DNA of 64,000 nt from Paramecium octaurelia (taxonomy: Eukaryota > Ciliophora > Oligohymenophorea > Peniculida > Parameciidae): positions 130,834 through 194,833 of the forward strand of contig CAJJDP010000040.1 of assembly GCA_905182995.1 (NCBI GenBank). The letters are read 5' to 3'. The position numbers and the translations under genes were made by a program. A model generated the notes under the pieces. That model made no database searches. It saw only the letters and a list, made by a program, of their open reading frames with translations, and had not been told where the DNA came from. Every line of letters begins with the position of its first letter. Position 1 is the stretch's first letter. This document shows, one piece after another, positions 35,340 through 47,629 of the stretch.

Positions 35340-36290
35340 AAATTCTCATAAATAATTTCTTAATTAAATATGACCAAAATTATAATTTAGTTAAAATTTC
35401 TGATACAATTCACTATACTTAATTATTTTTTATGCCTAATATCCAAGCTTGCCTACTTCAATGTAAAATTATTGATGTGATTTCATTTATTTACTCACAA
35501 AATATTTATTATTTTTAGGCTATATACATTTCTTTTTATCCACATCATCAAAATTAGGAAATTCTTTGTAGAAGCAAGATCAATTGCATTCTGTGTACAA
35601 TTCCGAGGGGTTGATTATGTTAGAATTAGATTGTCTAAAATAATAATTTTCATTATGAATTCTTATTCTTACTATTCTTTACATAATATCAAAATCAGGA
35701 AATCTTTGGCTATTGAATTTTTGAAACAGTATCACTTTCATTATCAATACCTTTACAAATAATACTACTTTTATTATTCTAATTCTATATCAAATTTGAC
35801 CATGAATAACCAATTTAGCCTACACTTAATATCTAGTTTATGTGTATAACTATAACTCAACTATTTAACTATTCGATAAAATTAAGCCACTTAATGAATT
35901 AAGCGAAGATTGTATGGATTTTTGAAATACTTCAACTTCTCTTCATTCTTAATCATATGATCAATAAAAGAATATAATTAATTATCATTCATACTTAACA
36001 CATCTTCTAATGAACTTGATACTTGTTTATCAATCCATTTTGAAGCATCATCACAAGGCTTTAATTTGATCCAATTATTCCATACCAGATAAAGGTTATA
36101 CTTTATCCAGTTTCAAGAAGTTCTGGCATTTCTTGAAAATAATGAAGATTCTATTAGTGAAGATGCTTCCCTTCCTTCAAAAATTTGAGGCACATTAATC
36201 TGAACGCCTGGAAAAACTAATTAAGACAGAAGTTTGCAGTTTTGTTATTACCAGGACATCTAAATTTGTGACCATATATATCTTTTCAAA
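35340..36290 (-). other. Possible gene or pseudogene, frames unresolved
   Basis: Minus-strand coding-like segments occur in different frames: GHKFRCPGNNKTANFCLNQF near 36240, INVPQIFEGREASSLIESSL near 36180, KWIDKQVSSSLEDVLSMNDN near 36020, then IDHMIKNEEKLKYFKNPYNL near 35950, CFYKEFPNFDDVDKKK near 35560. TGA codons interrupt each frame and no set of introns of the usual size joins them. A decayed gene is the simplest reading. The 350 bases before it (34992-35339) show nothing. Confidence 0.3.
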
Positions 36291-37820
36291 TATTAAACAA
36301 AATAAAGATATATACATTAAATAACAATTTAATTATACATAAAAATAAATTAATATAAACTCTAAATTATAAAGTTATGATAATATAAACCAAATTGACT
36401 TTAATTAATCGCAAATATGAATAACCATAATATTAATTTCAAAATTAAAGTTTTTTATAAAATAAGAAAAACTGAATTCTTTAGAATACATGCGATGATT
36501 AAAAATAAGTTAATGATAAATAATATGATCTTAGCTTGCCAGGTCTGAGCATTAAGTATAATTTAGTTATTAACAGTCTAGTATAAAATCATCAAGGTAA
36601 ATAATTTAATCTGCTTCTACGTATATATGACTTTTGTTTTTTGTATGGTAATAATTTATTCTGATTCTGTCCTTGAATTTTAAATTAAGTTGAATATTTT
36701 TTCGAAGAAGATGAGCTACTCTTTTAGATTGGATTGATAAGTAGAAACCTAAGGACTAAAGAATTAATGATTTTTTGTATGCATTTTCTAATCAATATAA
36801 TAAATTATAAATATATTCTTAAGGGTTGAAGCTTCAACTAAAAGTATGCTAAGAACCAGGGGAATGTTGAAATGCTTCATCTAAAAATTTAGCACTGCTA
36901 GAATATTATAGTTGAACTTGTATGATTTTTAGTTCTCTTTTTGTTTTAGATCCTGTAAAAGGGAAAAACAAAGGTATATAATAATGTGATATACAAAATG
37001 TTGAGGGAAATAAATATGACAACAAATTTAAAGATACCTCTTCTCCAAAGTATATAAAAATCGAGTAGACTGATATTGGAACCTTTATTTTAGATTAGAA
37101 ATCAACAAATTATCCAAATCAGATAAAAATGAATAATTATTTATGAATACATTCAATAAAATTAACTTAATAATTGCAACCTTAGCACAAGTGAATCTTA
37201 AAGAAGAAGCTTTTCTCTGCAAAGGTGGTCCTTTCCATTGTACTCTACCTTTCTATAAACTTACCAAGAGAGGATAAACACAGTGAAGAAAAATGAAACT
37301 GAATTCGTTAATAAATCTCCAGATAAGAAATCAAGGGGTAAATTTATTGACAAAAATAGAGACAATTAAGGGATAGCAGCACATAGATGGCGCTGCTGAA
37401 TCTACTTTTATCAATTCATAACTTCTAAATCATGGAGAAATTTTAGTTGATTAAGAAATTAGATTAGAAGATAGGGAAATGTGAAGAAGTATACAAATTT
37501 AATACATCAAGTAGTGAATAGGGAATTCTTTCATAAATTCCACTTGCTAACTTAAGAAAAGAAAGGATCAGATAGATAGAATTAAAAATATGAAAATAAG
37601 GGCATTGTTGAATTCATGAAATTTATAAAATTATGAAAAGCCTTCGTTTGCATAAATGGGAACATTGATGTGCAGCACAAAATGAAATGTTAAAGATTCT
37701 TCGATAAGTGGTTCTATCATTGATAGTTCTTTAGATTTTATCATAAAATAGATGTGAGTGAATGATTCGAGTCTAAATAATCATTTTATAAAACAACCTC
37801 TAATTAGATTAGTTTTATTA
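36291..37820 (+). other. AT-rich region with broken coding-like fragments upstream of the MORN gene
   Basis: Plus-strand fragments with coding character appear from ~36820 on, each ended by TGA or a frame change: STKSMLRTRGMLKCF near 36835, DTSSPKYIKIEQTDIGTF near 37040, SESQRRSFSLQRWSFPLYST near 37190, VNKSPDKKSRGKFIDKNRDN near 37310, KDSSISGSIIDSSLDF near 37695. The last is in the MORN frame, so part may be upstream exons of that gene; the rest may be a decayed gene. Confidence 0.3.
36825..36838. repeat. Perfect 14-base palindrome
   Basis: GTTGAAGCTTCAAC is a perfect inverted repeat with no spacer, inside an AT-rich region. It could be a protein-binding site or chance. Confidence 0.3.
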
Positions 37821-39683
37821 ATGATAAAATAATAAAATATATAGCAATTATTCCCTAACTTATAGGAATAATCTTACCAGACTCTCCAAAGAGTTTATGA
37901 AAATATCGCTCTATAACAATTCCATGTCTTGGTCTAACAAATAAAAACCAAGTTCCCAATCCCAGAATAAATCAATGCTGTTTAATTTCCTACGCAAGAA
38001 AATGTGGTTGAATTCTTTTAGAATTACAACCCAATCATTTTAGATTTAACTCATATTTAAGACGTTAAGATTAAGTTATACAAAAATGCAGCATTCTATG
38101 GAACCTTGATTGACGGTTTGAGACAAGGACAAGGCATTTTAATTAAATCAACATTACAACTGTACGAAGGTTCTTTTCTGAGAGACAAGAAGGATGGCAT
38201 AGGATTTGAATTGCTGAAGCAAAATCAATTTTACTATGGTACATACCTCAATGGGGTACCACATGGAGAAGGAGTGTTCTGGTCAAAAAACTAGAAGTAT
38301 ATTGGATAATGGCATTAAGGAAAGAAAGTATATAACAATTTCTATTTTCAAAGCATGGAATTGGATGGTATAAAGGGAGTCATTCCGATTATTATCTAGG
38401 ACAATGGGAAAATGGAAGATGTTTCGGACATTGCATATACATCAATGGAGACATGTATAACTGACTCATAATTTTAGATATGTTGGTTATGTTACCAATG
38501 ATCTCAAACATGGCAAAGGATAAGAATATTTTGAAAATGGGGATTACTTTGTTGGAGAGTATAGAAATGGGAAACCTAATGGTTATGGGGAATTTTATTG
38601 GAATAATGGTAATTTCTATAAAGGAGAATTTGTGAATGGCCAAAGAAATGGTTAAGGAATGTGGGAGAGTAAGACTCAAGAAGGAGTAAACATATACAAG
38701 GGTTAATATGCTAATGATAAAAAATGTGGGCAAGGAGTGTTTCAATATGCCAATGGAACTATATTTCAAGGCTATTTTGTGGATGACAAAAGATGTGGAT
38801 ATGGTGAAATCATATGGTAAGACAAGGCCACTTATAAGGGTTACTGGGTGGATGGGTTGATGGAAGGAGAAGGGGTATATGAATATGACACTCTAGTATT
38901 GAAGGGGAATTGGAAAAGCAATCAGTTATAAACTATTGACAAGGTTAGAGTCTCATTGAATTAATTTCCACAATAACATAACTTAAAAGAGATAAATGAG
39001 GATGATGAAATTAGATCACAAATGCCTGATGAACCAGATCAGGATGAAATTGGTAATTAATTTTAATCAGAAATTCTTACTTCAAAGACAGACACCATTC
39101 CTGGTCCTATTCAAACTGCTTCTCATTAAACTAGTCACAATGAGGCGTAATTTCATCAGAGATTGCCTATTTTGTAAAGACAATTTGAAATACTCAGTCC
39201 TACTGATTAAGGACTTCATTATTAAACTCTAGATGCTTCACACAGGTAGAATAGTTCAAGCATTGGAATTCAAACTGAGAGCAATAAGAAGTTTCTTCCT
39301 AAATTGGTTCTCAATAAGAAAACTCCCACACAATATAGTAGTAGTGTGGATCATCAACAAAATGGGAATAATAAATTTAAGTTTGATTCTTTGTCAAATT
39401 CTCCTAATACTAGAGGAACTGATCAATCAAATAAATCAAACAGAGAATAGAAGAAACCTAATCGATCTATATAATATAGAGGTAGGAAAAATAAATAGGC
39501 ATTACTATCAAAGAAGGAGTAGAATATTTGGGCAATAAAGATGAACAAATTAAAATTAAGTCCTGCTAAGTACACTAAATTGTGGAATCATGAAGTAAGA
39601 TATCAATTTCTATATAGATTGTAAGTGAGATAAAATAGTTTTTATATCCTCCCATCTGGAAACCTCCATCACATTTATCATGA
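37821..39683 (+). CDS. MORN-repeat protein
   Basis: MORN repeats bind membranes or cytoskeletal partners and are common in ciliate and axonemal proteins. The model gives 596 residues with introns 38328-38353 (26 nt, ending AAG), 38455-38477 and 39595-39617 (23 nt each). At least nine repeats run from ~residue 95 to 340: GTLIDGLRQGQGILI, YEGSFLRDKKDGIGF, YYGTYLNGVPHGEGVF, YVGYVTNDLKHGKGQEYFEN, FVGEYRNGKPNGYGEFYW, YKGEFVNGQRNGQGMWE, FQGYFVDDKRCGYGEIIW, YKGYWVDGLMEGEGVYEY. A Ser/Thr/Gln-rich tail follows, with KYTKLWNHEIVSEIKQF near the end. The start at 37821 is the first Met in the frame after upstream TGAs; extra 5' exons are possible. Confidence 0.85.
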
Positions 39684-39836
39684 ATTATTTATGCTTGACA
39701 CTTTATTTGTTAATATAATATATATTGTTGTATTCTATAGTAACCAACTTCAGAAATGACATATATTCTCTAGAATATAATAGATTAACTGAAAAAAAAA
39801 ACTAGGATCTGAATTTAATAGTTTATAATATAAATT

Positions 39837-41203
39837 ATGTAATTATGTTAATTAGAAAAAACCCATAAAATCTCCAATAGCAAAGCTTTTTGTTATCACA
39901 AGTAGACAAAGGAGACATACATATTAACTATCCAACCTCCGAGCGAGTTTAATCGTTTACTTTACCATTTGAATCATCCAAATTTATTACTAGTGTAGGA
40001 GTATTGGGAAGAGAGAGGACAAATTTGTTCTGTTTAGAGGTGCGAAAACATCAATGATTTATAAGAAGTAATGAATAATATCATATTAGATAATGCAAAA
40101 CAATAAGTTCTCTGAAAATACCATTCTGACGATATTATACCAAATCATATCGGCAATGTTTTATTTGGAACAACAGTAAATACCAATAACAGTGTCATTG
40201 AATAATGTGTTTCTGGATGAATAATTATAAGTGAAAGTATTATTATAATTGTTATTATTAGATAGATGTTTTGAACATAGTGAACGCATAGCTTTCATTT
40301 GCATCTCCTGAAGTCTTAAGGAAGGAGGTGGAGTCATCTGGAATTTGGAGTGCAGGATGCATAGCATATTACTTAATGAAATGTGAGTTGCCTTTTTCTG
40401 GAGCCAATGAGAGATCAATAGCTTATAATATAATATATAGGGAACCACCACCAAGTGATTTCTAGGAGTTCCCATTAGTAAGTGCTATATTGAAAGTCAT
40501 ATTCATAAAGAATTGGAAGAGAAGAGCTAATACAAAGTAGGTTCTACAATTTCTGGCTTCCAAATCAGCAACTGTGCAGGAACCTGTTAAATTATTGAGA
40601 TCACCATAATCTTCAGTTGGCAAGAATAAATCAAGTATGATGCTTAGTAAAATTGACAGAGTAGAATATTCAGATAAATAAACTGACAGCATGAAAATGG
40701 ATGATAAACAATCTCCATTGGCCAAGGTTCTCACATTATAAGAATTTGAGGATTAATTGTCTCGCATGAAGGGAAGACCATAATCCTCTATGGTGGATGA
40801 ATCCAATGAAATTATTAACAAAATTAAAAGAATGAGACCCAATTCTGCAATAACTCTAACTGGAAAGGAGTTCGTCAGAAAGAATATAAAGGAAGAAATT
40901 AATTAAAGAAGACAGGTTCAAAGTTCAAAGCCTTTTCTTGTGAAAAAGAATACTGAAAACTTTGGAGGAAAACATCATAAGGAAGTTTCTATTGATTTGG
41001 ACAATGCAGATAAATTAAAGCATAGTGATACTATAAGAGTGTACAATCTAGAGTATCAAGACAATACAATGCATCCAGCAAAAAATAATAAGGTATTTCT
41101 GAAAATATTGAAACCGAAAATGGTATCTGCTGCGGAATATCCTAAAGAATAGATGTAGGGGATGTAAATGTGGAAAACAAAAATGAACTCAATGTTAATT
41201 TGA
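39837..41203 (+). CDS. Pseudokinase (protein-kinase fold without catalytic residues)
   Basis: 439 residues after introns 40069-40090 (22 nt) and 40237-40261 (25 nt), an exact codon count. Kinase-fold landmarks are present but degenerate: no Gly loop (SNSKAFCYHKQTKETYILTI), Gln (CAA) where the ATP-binding Lys should be (YILTIQ), RLLYHLNHPNLLLVQEYWEE as helix C to beta-5, then IPITVSLNNVFLDEQLQVK in place of the HRD loop, VLNI instead of DFG. The C-lobe is better kept: ASPEVLRKE, GIWSAGCIAYYLMKCELPFS. A ~200-residue tail is basic and Ser-rich. It probably acts as a scaffold or allosteric partner. It lies 150 bases after the MORN gene on the same strand. Confidence 0.8.
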
Positions 41204-41413
41204 TTGTATTTATATAATTTAACATTTGTTATGGATGACAGATATTTCATAATTATATTAAACAAACATCAATCTTAATAAGATCCCTGAAAATCTCCTT
41301 AAATAAACCGTTATGAATTAAATCCAACATAATATAGTAGGGGTTCATCAATAGTGTTATTGTTATCATAATCAAATACAAATTTAAAATAATACGCAAT
41401 TAAATAGATTAAT

Positions 41414-42092
41414 ATGCAGCAATATAAATGTTTAGCATTGCCTGGATGGTTAAATGATGCTGACATAATGAAGAGTTTAATGGCTCAATTAGAAAAGGCA
41501 TTGGCCTCAGTGATCAAATTTGAATACTTAGATCCTCCCTATGATGTTAGTAAGAGTATTTCTCAATTACCATCTCACATATAAGTACCATAAGGAGTAG
41601 GAAGTAATATTCTAATATATTTATAAGAAACGCTTTATAGATGGGGGGATATCCACCTTGATCATTCATAAGATATAGCCAACTTAAGGGCTAAAATAAT
41701 TAATGATCCAACAATCGTGGGAGTAGTTGGATTCTCTCAAGGAACATTATTAGTGACAGAATTAGGATAGTTAGCTCATACTGATTAAGAGTTGAGGAAG
41801 AGACTTAAATTTTTTATGGCTTTCTCTTGTCATGGCATAAAAGCTAAGAAAGAGATTTTTTCCTAAAAAAGGTTAATCACTATTCCAACAATTTAATCTG
41901 TGGGAACAAGAGATCCCCTCTAAATGGAGTCACTAATTCAATCTAGTGAGTTTTTGAATCCTTTAATCATCCAAACTGATTCGAGTAAGTGTTAATTTTA
42001 TAAAAGCACACAGAGTTCCGATTTTTTCATTCGAGTAACTTAAGAAAATTTAGAAATTTGTTCAATCAGCTTTAGAATAACCTAAATTATGA
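41414..42092 (+). CDS. FSH1-family serine hydrolase
   Basis: Alpha/beta-hydrolase related to yeast FSH1 and human OVCA2. 218 residues after a 22-nt intron (41985-42006, ending AAAG). The start CLALPGWLNDADIMKS fits the family's LCLHGYxQN opening with the His lost. The nucleophile elbow is GVVGFSQGTLL. The acid is in SVGTRDPLQ and the catalytic His in THRVPIFS just after the intron. All three triad residues are thus present in order. The length matches the family. The substrate is unknown, presumably an ester. The stop at 42090 is 14 bases from the convergent gene at 42107. Confidence 0.88.
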
Positions 42093-42106
42093 AATTTATT
42101 ATTTAA

Positions 42107-42938
42107 TCAAACAAAATTTTCTAAACTCTCAGGGATGTCATTCAATCTAATACCTTATTCTTACAAGAGTCTACTCATTTCAATTTCCACTTTGTTTAGA
42201 AGATTGAGAATTTCTTAATCACCTTAAGCATTTCTGAGACTTGCAATTTGATCCTCTTCTTCAACTCCAAATTTAGCATAAATCAAATCTTGTATTATTA
42301 TGTTGATAATAGTTGGTATCAACATTACATTTTCTGAGGGCTATGACTATATTCTGTAAGTATACAATTCGATGTAAAATGTCTTGATAATCTTAAGAGA
42401 AATTCCTTAGAATGTTTACACTAAATTGAATAATTTCCTTCGTTTATTTTAAATTCAATTTCTTAGTTGATTCAATTTTCTCTTTTAGTTTTTGTTTTAC
42501 ACTTGCTTACAACATATACAACTGCTGAAAATATCCCTGATCCATTCTCACAAGTACACTCTCCTCAAATATCTCTTTGGGTACATCTAATTCATAAAGT
42601 AGTCTTTTTAATGCTTAATCTAAGACATCTTCAACATTCATGATGAATTAGATAATACTATCAACATAAAATTCTTGTTTTTATTTTCGTAGTCTCCTCC
42701 TCTGAACTCGATTGAGCTTACTCAATTTAACATAGTCTTCTCCTGCTATTTCTAACTAATTGGCATAGATCTCCACTATGCAATTAGCCTCTAAAAAATG
42801 ATCTTCATTATATCTAATTTCGATATCATGGCTAATTTGTAATTTTTAATCTATAGATCGATCGTTTGTGTCCAAATATTGATCTAAATCATGCTTCCAA
42901 TATAATTTCTCTAAGCTTTGTTTCTCTTTAGAGCTCAT
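42107..42938 (-). CDS. Coiled-coil hypothetical protein
   Basis: No family recognised. About 263 residues if a 40-nt intron (GTAATGTTG...AATACAAG, near 42310) is removed; that is longer than the other introns here, so the joint is provisional. The protein is helical and charged: MSSKEKQSLEKLYWKHDLDQ, KLSKLNRVQRRRLRKQKQEF, KQKLKEKIESTKKLN, then EEEDQIASLRNAQGDQEIL and LNDIPESLENFV at the end. Three Leu-rich amphipathic stretches suggest a coiled-coil scaffold. The starts of this gene and the next region are only 15 bases apart. Confidence 0.65.
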
Positions 42939-42953
42939 TTTATAGTAGGCGCT

Positions 42954-43769
42954 ATGAAATATTCAATAAGGACTTACCAAAAACCTATCACTCCTAATGA
43001 GGATAATATGACTACTTTATTTTTTGATATTTTTTATCCCATATTTAATTATAATTTGAATTATCATCATATAAAAGGTTTTAGTGAATTATTTGAATCA
43101 TTTTATTCACACAGAGATATATAAAAGATATGGATATTAGTAATGAGTAAATAACATGGAATGGAATATACATTACAACCTTTGAATCAAATTATAAATT
43201 ATCTCATAAAATGTATATTCAATAGACTTTTTCTAATGACAAGACAGTCTAGAACTATTAGCAATCTATACTATAATAATATTATTATGAAGTAAATTAT
43301 GTATTCATTCTTCGGTTTATAATAAATATACAACAATTCTATTAAAATAATAAATTAAAATCAATTTCTTAAATAAATAATTAGATTCTATATCATAATC
43401 CAGTTCAAATTCATTTTAATATTAGTAAACAACACCTAATGCTTTCATGTAAGTGTTTTTAATAATAGATTCATATTTTGGTACTCTCATTATTTATTAA
43501 TACCTAATAAAATTTGTCTTTCTACTATACTCTAATTCATTCTAATTATCCTTATTTAATATTTCATCAAATTCTCCTACAGGTACTCAACTTATGTCTT
43601 TGAAAATTCTAAAAATAATAAAAATATAAGTCTACTTCATCAATCGAGAAGATTTAGATGATTTCCATATATTTATTTAATGAAGTTCTATTAGAACAGT
43701 TTGTTGCAAATTATTGAATACAGTTTGACAATGAGTCAATACTATAATATTTTTTTCATAGTTATTCAT
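42954..43769. other. Unresolved region, coding-like on both strands
   Basis: Minus: from ATG 43769, NNYEKNIIVLTHCQTVFNN, GEFDEILNKDNQNELEY and NTYMKALGVVYQYQNEFELD (ending TGA 43305) suggest a small protein, but joining them needs an 18-nt and a 15-nt intron or the gene is decayed. Plus: from ATG 42954 a frame of ~240 codons is open, with a polar N-terminus (RTYQKPITPNEDNMTT) but an increasingly hydrophobic, antisense-like continuation. I cannot decide between them. Confidence 0.3.
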
Positions 43770-43779
43770 TTATATTTTA

Positions 43780-45444
43780 ATGTTTAATACATAATTGCAA
43801 TTGAAGAGGGAACAATTTGTTATTCAGATTAGAAAATAGGCACGAGAAGAGATCTTTTCACGAAAGAGACACACAGATTTGAATAGTGATTTAAATGGAG
43901 TTTTGAAGTGCCAGCCAGATGAATTGATTCTCTAAATTTATAAAAGTTTTATGCTCAAAGACTTTTTAACACTCAAGAATTTACTTTATAAGTACAACGA
44001 ACAATTCCTAATAATTATCGTGAGAAAGTAATAAGCTGATGAAGTGTCAATGAATCAATATATAAATCATTTTAGCATTAACTAAGAAACCACTCAACTA
44101 TTCATGCAAATTATGCGTATGTCTGATGTTTCATAGGAGAGCAATATAGAGGAGATAAGGATGCTGTGTATAAATCAAGTCCTTGTTATATTGGTCAATA
44201 TTACATATGTGGATGCACCATAAATTATTAATAACCTATTGAACCATGATTTATAGGACATCCTTTTGAATGATATATTGGGTCGAATGAATACTAAGCA
44301 AAAGTTAGCAATTAATTATGATGTTTGGTAATCGATAATTGATAGTGTAATAATATTACTTACTTGCAGCTCTGTTAACTATTTATTAATTTGTTGCTAG
44401 ATATGAAAGATTAAAGAGGAGTCTAAATGAAAATTGAAATAATGAAATCCCCCTTCTTTAAGATCTGGCAATACATCTATAAAGAGTTTCCACCATAACA
44501 ACTTTGGAGTTCAATGCTATTCTTATAACAGATGCTATTTTTGAAACCAGCCATTCCAGACACAGAAATAGTATCATCGAATGTATACGCCATTATTTAA
44601 TATCCATATAGTTGTAGAGAATACTAAAGTAGTGTGGATATGTAATAAAGGAACTTTCGGAATAAGATCAATTATACGAGACAGCATTGCTATTAATTAA
44701 TTACTGTTCTGAGTATTAGCTTGAGACTACCATAGTTCTAACTAAGCATATTTGGGTGAAAATGATACTAATCAATAAATTGCCTTTGCTAATGTATGGT
44801 CTATTTATCAACTTAACTTCTATGAATTACGACGAGGATTCTCCAATCTCTGATTTTAGTGCAGAAAAGCATTTGATGGATATAGGGTTATTGAACAACA
44901 TGTTATTTTGGTTATAAAGCACACCAGATGAACAATTAATAATTAAGATATATAAATGTTTGAACAACATTCTAACATTTTAATATCAACATCTAGCCAG
45001 CGTGGTAATATATCATTTCTTACCCTTTCTTGATCTCTATTTTGAAGGTTCAAATCACTTCTCTGAGGAAATAGTGGCCGAATATCTGATCCTACTCAAA
45101 AACCTAATTAAATTCTAAAAATTAAATGAAGCAAATCTAACTTAAGTGTTGGAGGAATAAAATGTTATGAAGTAAATTAGAGAAATGTATACAATTTATA
45201 ATTAATCATTAGATTACTATAGGGCTGTTTTAAGGCTTGCTATATTTTGGACTTGTTTGACGCTTTTGATATTTTATCAATTGAGTTTAAATATTTGGTG
45301 CTAGACAAAATTGTCAAGTATCAAGTAATTGAGATTCTCAATATGTTACTAGCCAAAGATTAAATCAGTGATGATTTTATTGATACTGTAATGGAACAGA
45401 TTGCTAAATGGGAATCAGAAACTAATGAGTTAAATTATTCGTGA
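43780..45444 (+). CDS. Importin-alpha-like armadillo protein
   Basis: Nuclear-import adaptor family. The N-terminus has an importin-beta-binding-like helix: REQFVIQIRKQAREEIFSRK, with the ...QIRKxxREExxxxRR pattern typical of importin alpha. Helical armadillo-type repeats follow ([76 protein letters not shown]). It ends EQIAKWESETNELNYS at TGA 45442. Clear introns: a 29-nt one near 44580 (GTATACG...CATATAG) and a 26-nt one near 45187 (GTATACA...ATTAG). Two more are needed between 44330 and 44440 and could not be placed exactly. The repeats are divergent, so it may be a specialised paralogue. The start is 10 bases from the opposing minus-strand ATG. Confidence 0.72.
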
Positions 45445-45464
45445 ATTAATCATTTATTAATTTA

Positions 45465-46593
45465 ATGCTTAACTAACCATTTAAACCCAGCAACAAGGTT
45501 GTATCACTACATGCTATTATGAGTAATATCAAGAGACAGAATAAACAAAAGACTAGATCCATCAGTTATCATTCAAATCACATCAAATCAGAAGGACAAT
45601 CTATTCAGTTAAGAGATGATGATTCCAAAAAATTCAATGATCAGATTAAACAGAAAGATGAACTCATTATTTAATTGTAATCGTAACAACAATCACTTCG
45701 CAAATAACTAAACGAAATATTTGAAGTTAACCATGATAATGATGAATAACTCATTTTGCACATATATTCATCTATCATCCAATTCAAAAAAGACAAAAGT
45801 CAATATCTGCAATAAGATGAAATTAATAGCAAAGTCATCCTCCATTACAAATAGCTATTGTAATGTAAATCTGATTCATTTATTTAGAAAGCACTGATAT
45901 CATAGCAAATTAAGAGGAATAACTATCAAATTAATAACAATTATTAATGACCTTAACTAACTAAATTAAAGAAAATGAATTATTATAACATTTGAATACC
46001 TCCTAGTAAGAAGTATTTTATCATCTATATTATTTCAGAAACAATATATGTCCAAAATCGAATCTTTATAAAGTTAAATTGACAAATTTAGAAATGCAAG
46101 TCTCTTAACTACTTTTAGAAGGGAAGATTCCTATTCTTATAATAAATTACAATAAGTCTGCAAATTGCTATCCTCTAATCCAGAGGAAATCGAGGAAGAA
46201 ATTCTTCAATTCATTCGTAATACCTTTCAATTCTATCAAGCAATTGGAAATCAATAAAGTAATTCGCATTATAACATAGTTTATGCTTTTATTAAAAGTT
46301 AATTTGATAATGAAAGGCTTTAATTGACATTCAATCTTAATTAAATTAATAATGAAGTTATCAAAGTGTTGATAAACAAATTTGATTTAGACAATGATAT
46401 CGAATAAGAAATGGAACAATTAATTCTATTGAAATAAATTAAATCTCATAATAATTAAATATTATAATTCATTGATTAGTTGGGCGAGTTTATAATAGTT
46501 AAATTATAAAATTATAAAAGAAATGAAATATCAAGAATCATGTTGATACAGAATTTAGTTAATCTGAAAAGATAAATAATAAAGAAACTTTGA
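45465..46593 (+). CDS. Coiled-coil protein, hypothetical
   Basis: 359 residues after introns of 23 nt (GTAAATCTG...TTTAG, near 45865) and 26 nt (GTATTTTAT...TTTCAG, near 46014), an exact codon count. The basic Ser-rich start (SNIKRQNKQKTRSISYHSNH) is followed by heptads: KFNDQIKQKDELIIQLQSQQ, ANQEEQLSNQQQLLMTL, NQIKENELLQHLNTSQQE. The C-terminal half is helical with fewer heptads (NPEEIEEEILQFIRNTFQFY; QEMEQLILLKQIKSHNNQ). Gln is frequent, mostly as TAA/TAG codons. No family recognised. It begins 20 bases after the importin-like stop. Confidence 0.75.
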
Positions 46594-47629
46594 TTTTATT
46601 TATTTACTAATAATATAAATACAAGGATAAAGAATCATAACATTTTAAATGAAGAATATTTAATATTTTTGCTCTTTTTACTAGGGTCGAATAATAATTA
46701 TTATTATTATCATTGAGTGAATATACATAAATATTCATAAGACCGCCGCTAATTCTCATTTCTTTTTACTAAAATTTATAGAAGAGTTATTCTTTATGTT
46801 TATTTTGTTATTAAAAGCAGATAATTTGAATTTTTTAACCTTATGTATCTTACTTATAAACTAAGAAAATGATTCATCAGTTAAATTGTGAATAAATAAA
46901 TTTCTGTTTTTGAACAAGGTAAAAATTCAAAAAAATTGAATCACCAATTTGAATACTAATTTAAGATTTCATAAAGGATTGGCTAAATAAATGGAAAAAT
47001 TATTAAAGCATTATGTAAATCCTTTCTAAATATACTTATAAGCATATAAGTTTAAATAAAAATGAAATCTTGATTGATTGTTTTATTTTTCTAATCTTAT
47101 TGATAAATTGACTTTTAATATATTATTTAATTCTACTTACATATTCTACATCCTATCCGAATAATGATATTTAATCTGATATTTTTTATTTTATCAAATA
47201 TCTTTCTTGAAAATGTAGAATTTCTATTACAATTTTCAGTTAGGCATTAATTTATAAATATTCAAAACATTTTTTTATTAATATAATAATCCTAAAATTT
47301 TGAGTTTTAATTGGTCAGAAAATATTTAGTATCTGTCATTTGAATCTTTTTCATTAATTTAAAATTATTTGAGCCATCTTTTTAATTATGTTTATGTTCA
47401 AATTTTTGAAATCTTTTTGTTCATTAAATTGGATGTCAAAAAATTATCAGGATCATTTATAAATTAATAATCAAAAAAAAATATAAAATTTAATGAAAAT
47501 GATAATTAAGACTTTAAATTTAAAACCAATTTTTAAGAGGAGGTAAACAAATAAGTTTTTATTATAGAAATTAGATAACTATTTAAAATATTCGAACAGA
47601 TTATATTTAATATTAAAATAAAATCAGAT
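46594..47629. other. AT-rich desert, no gene seen
   Basis: About 1 kb of very AT-rich DNA between the convergent stops at 46593 and 47630. It contains a run of ATT repeats near 46690-46710. No coding frame or RNA gene was recognised. Confidence 0.5.

Noticed and set aside
38392-38769. A 125-codon minus-strand frame of hydrophobic character
   Set aside because: It lies antisense to the MORN repeats, and its Phe/Ile/Ser bias is the complement of Gly/Asn/Glu codons.
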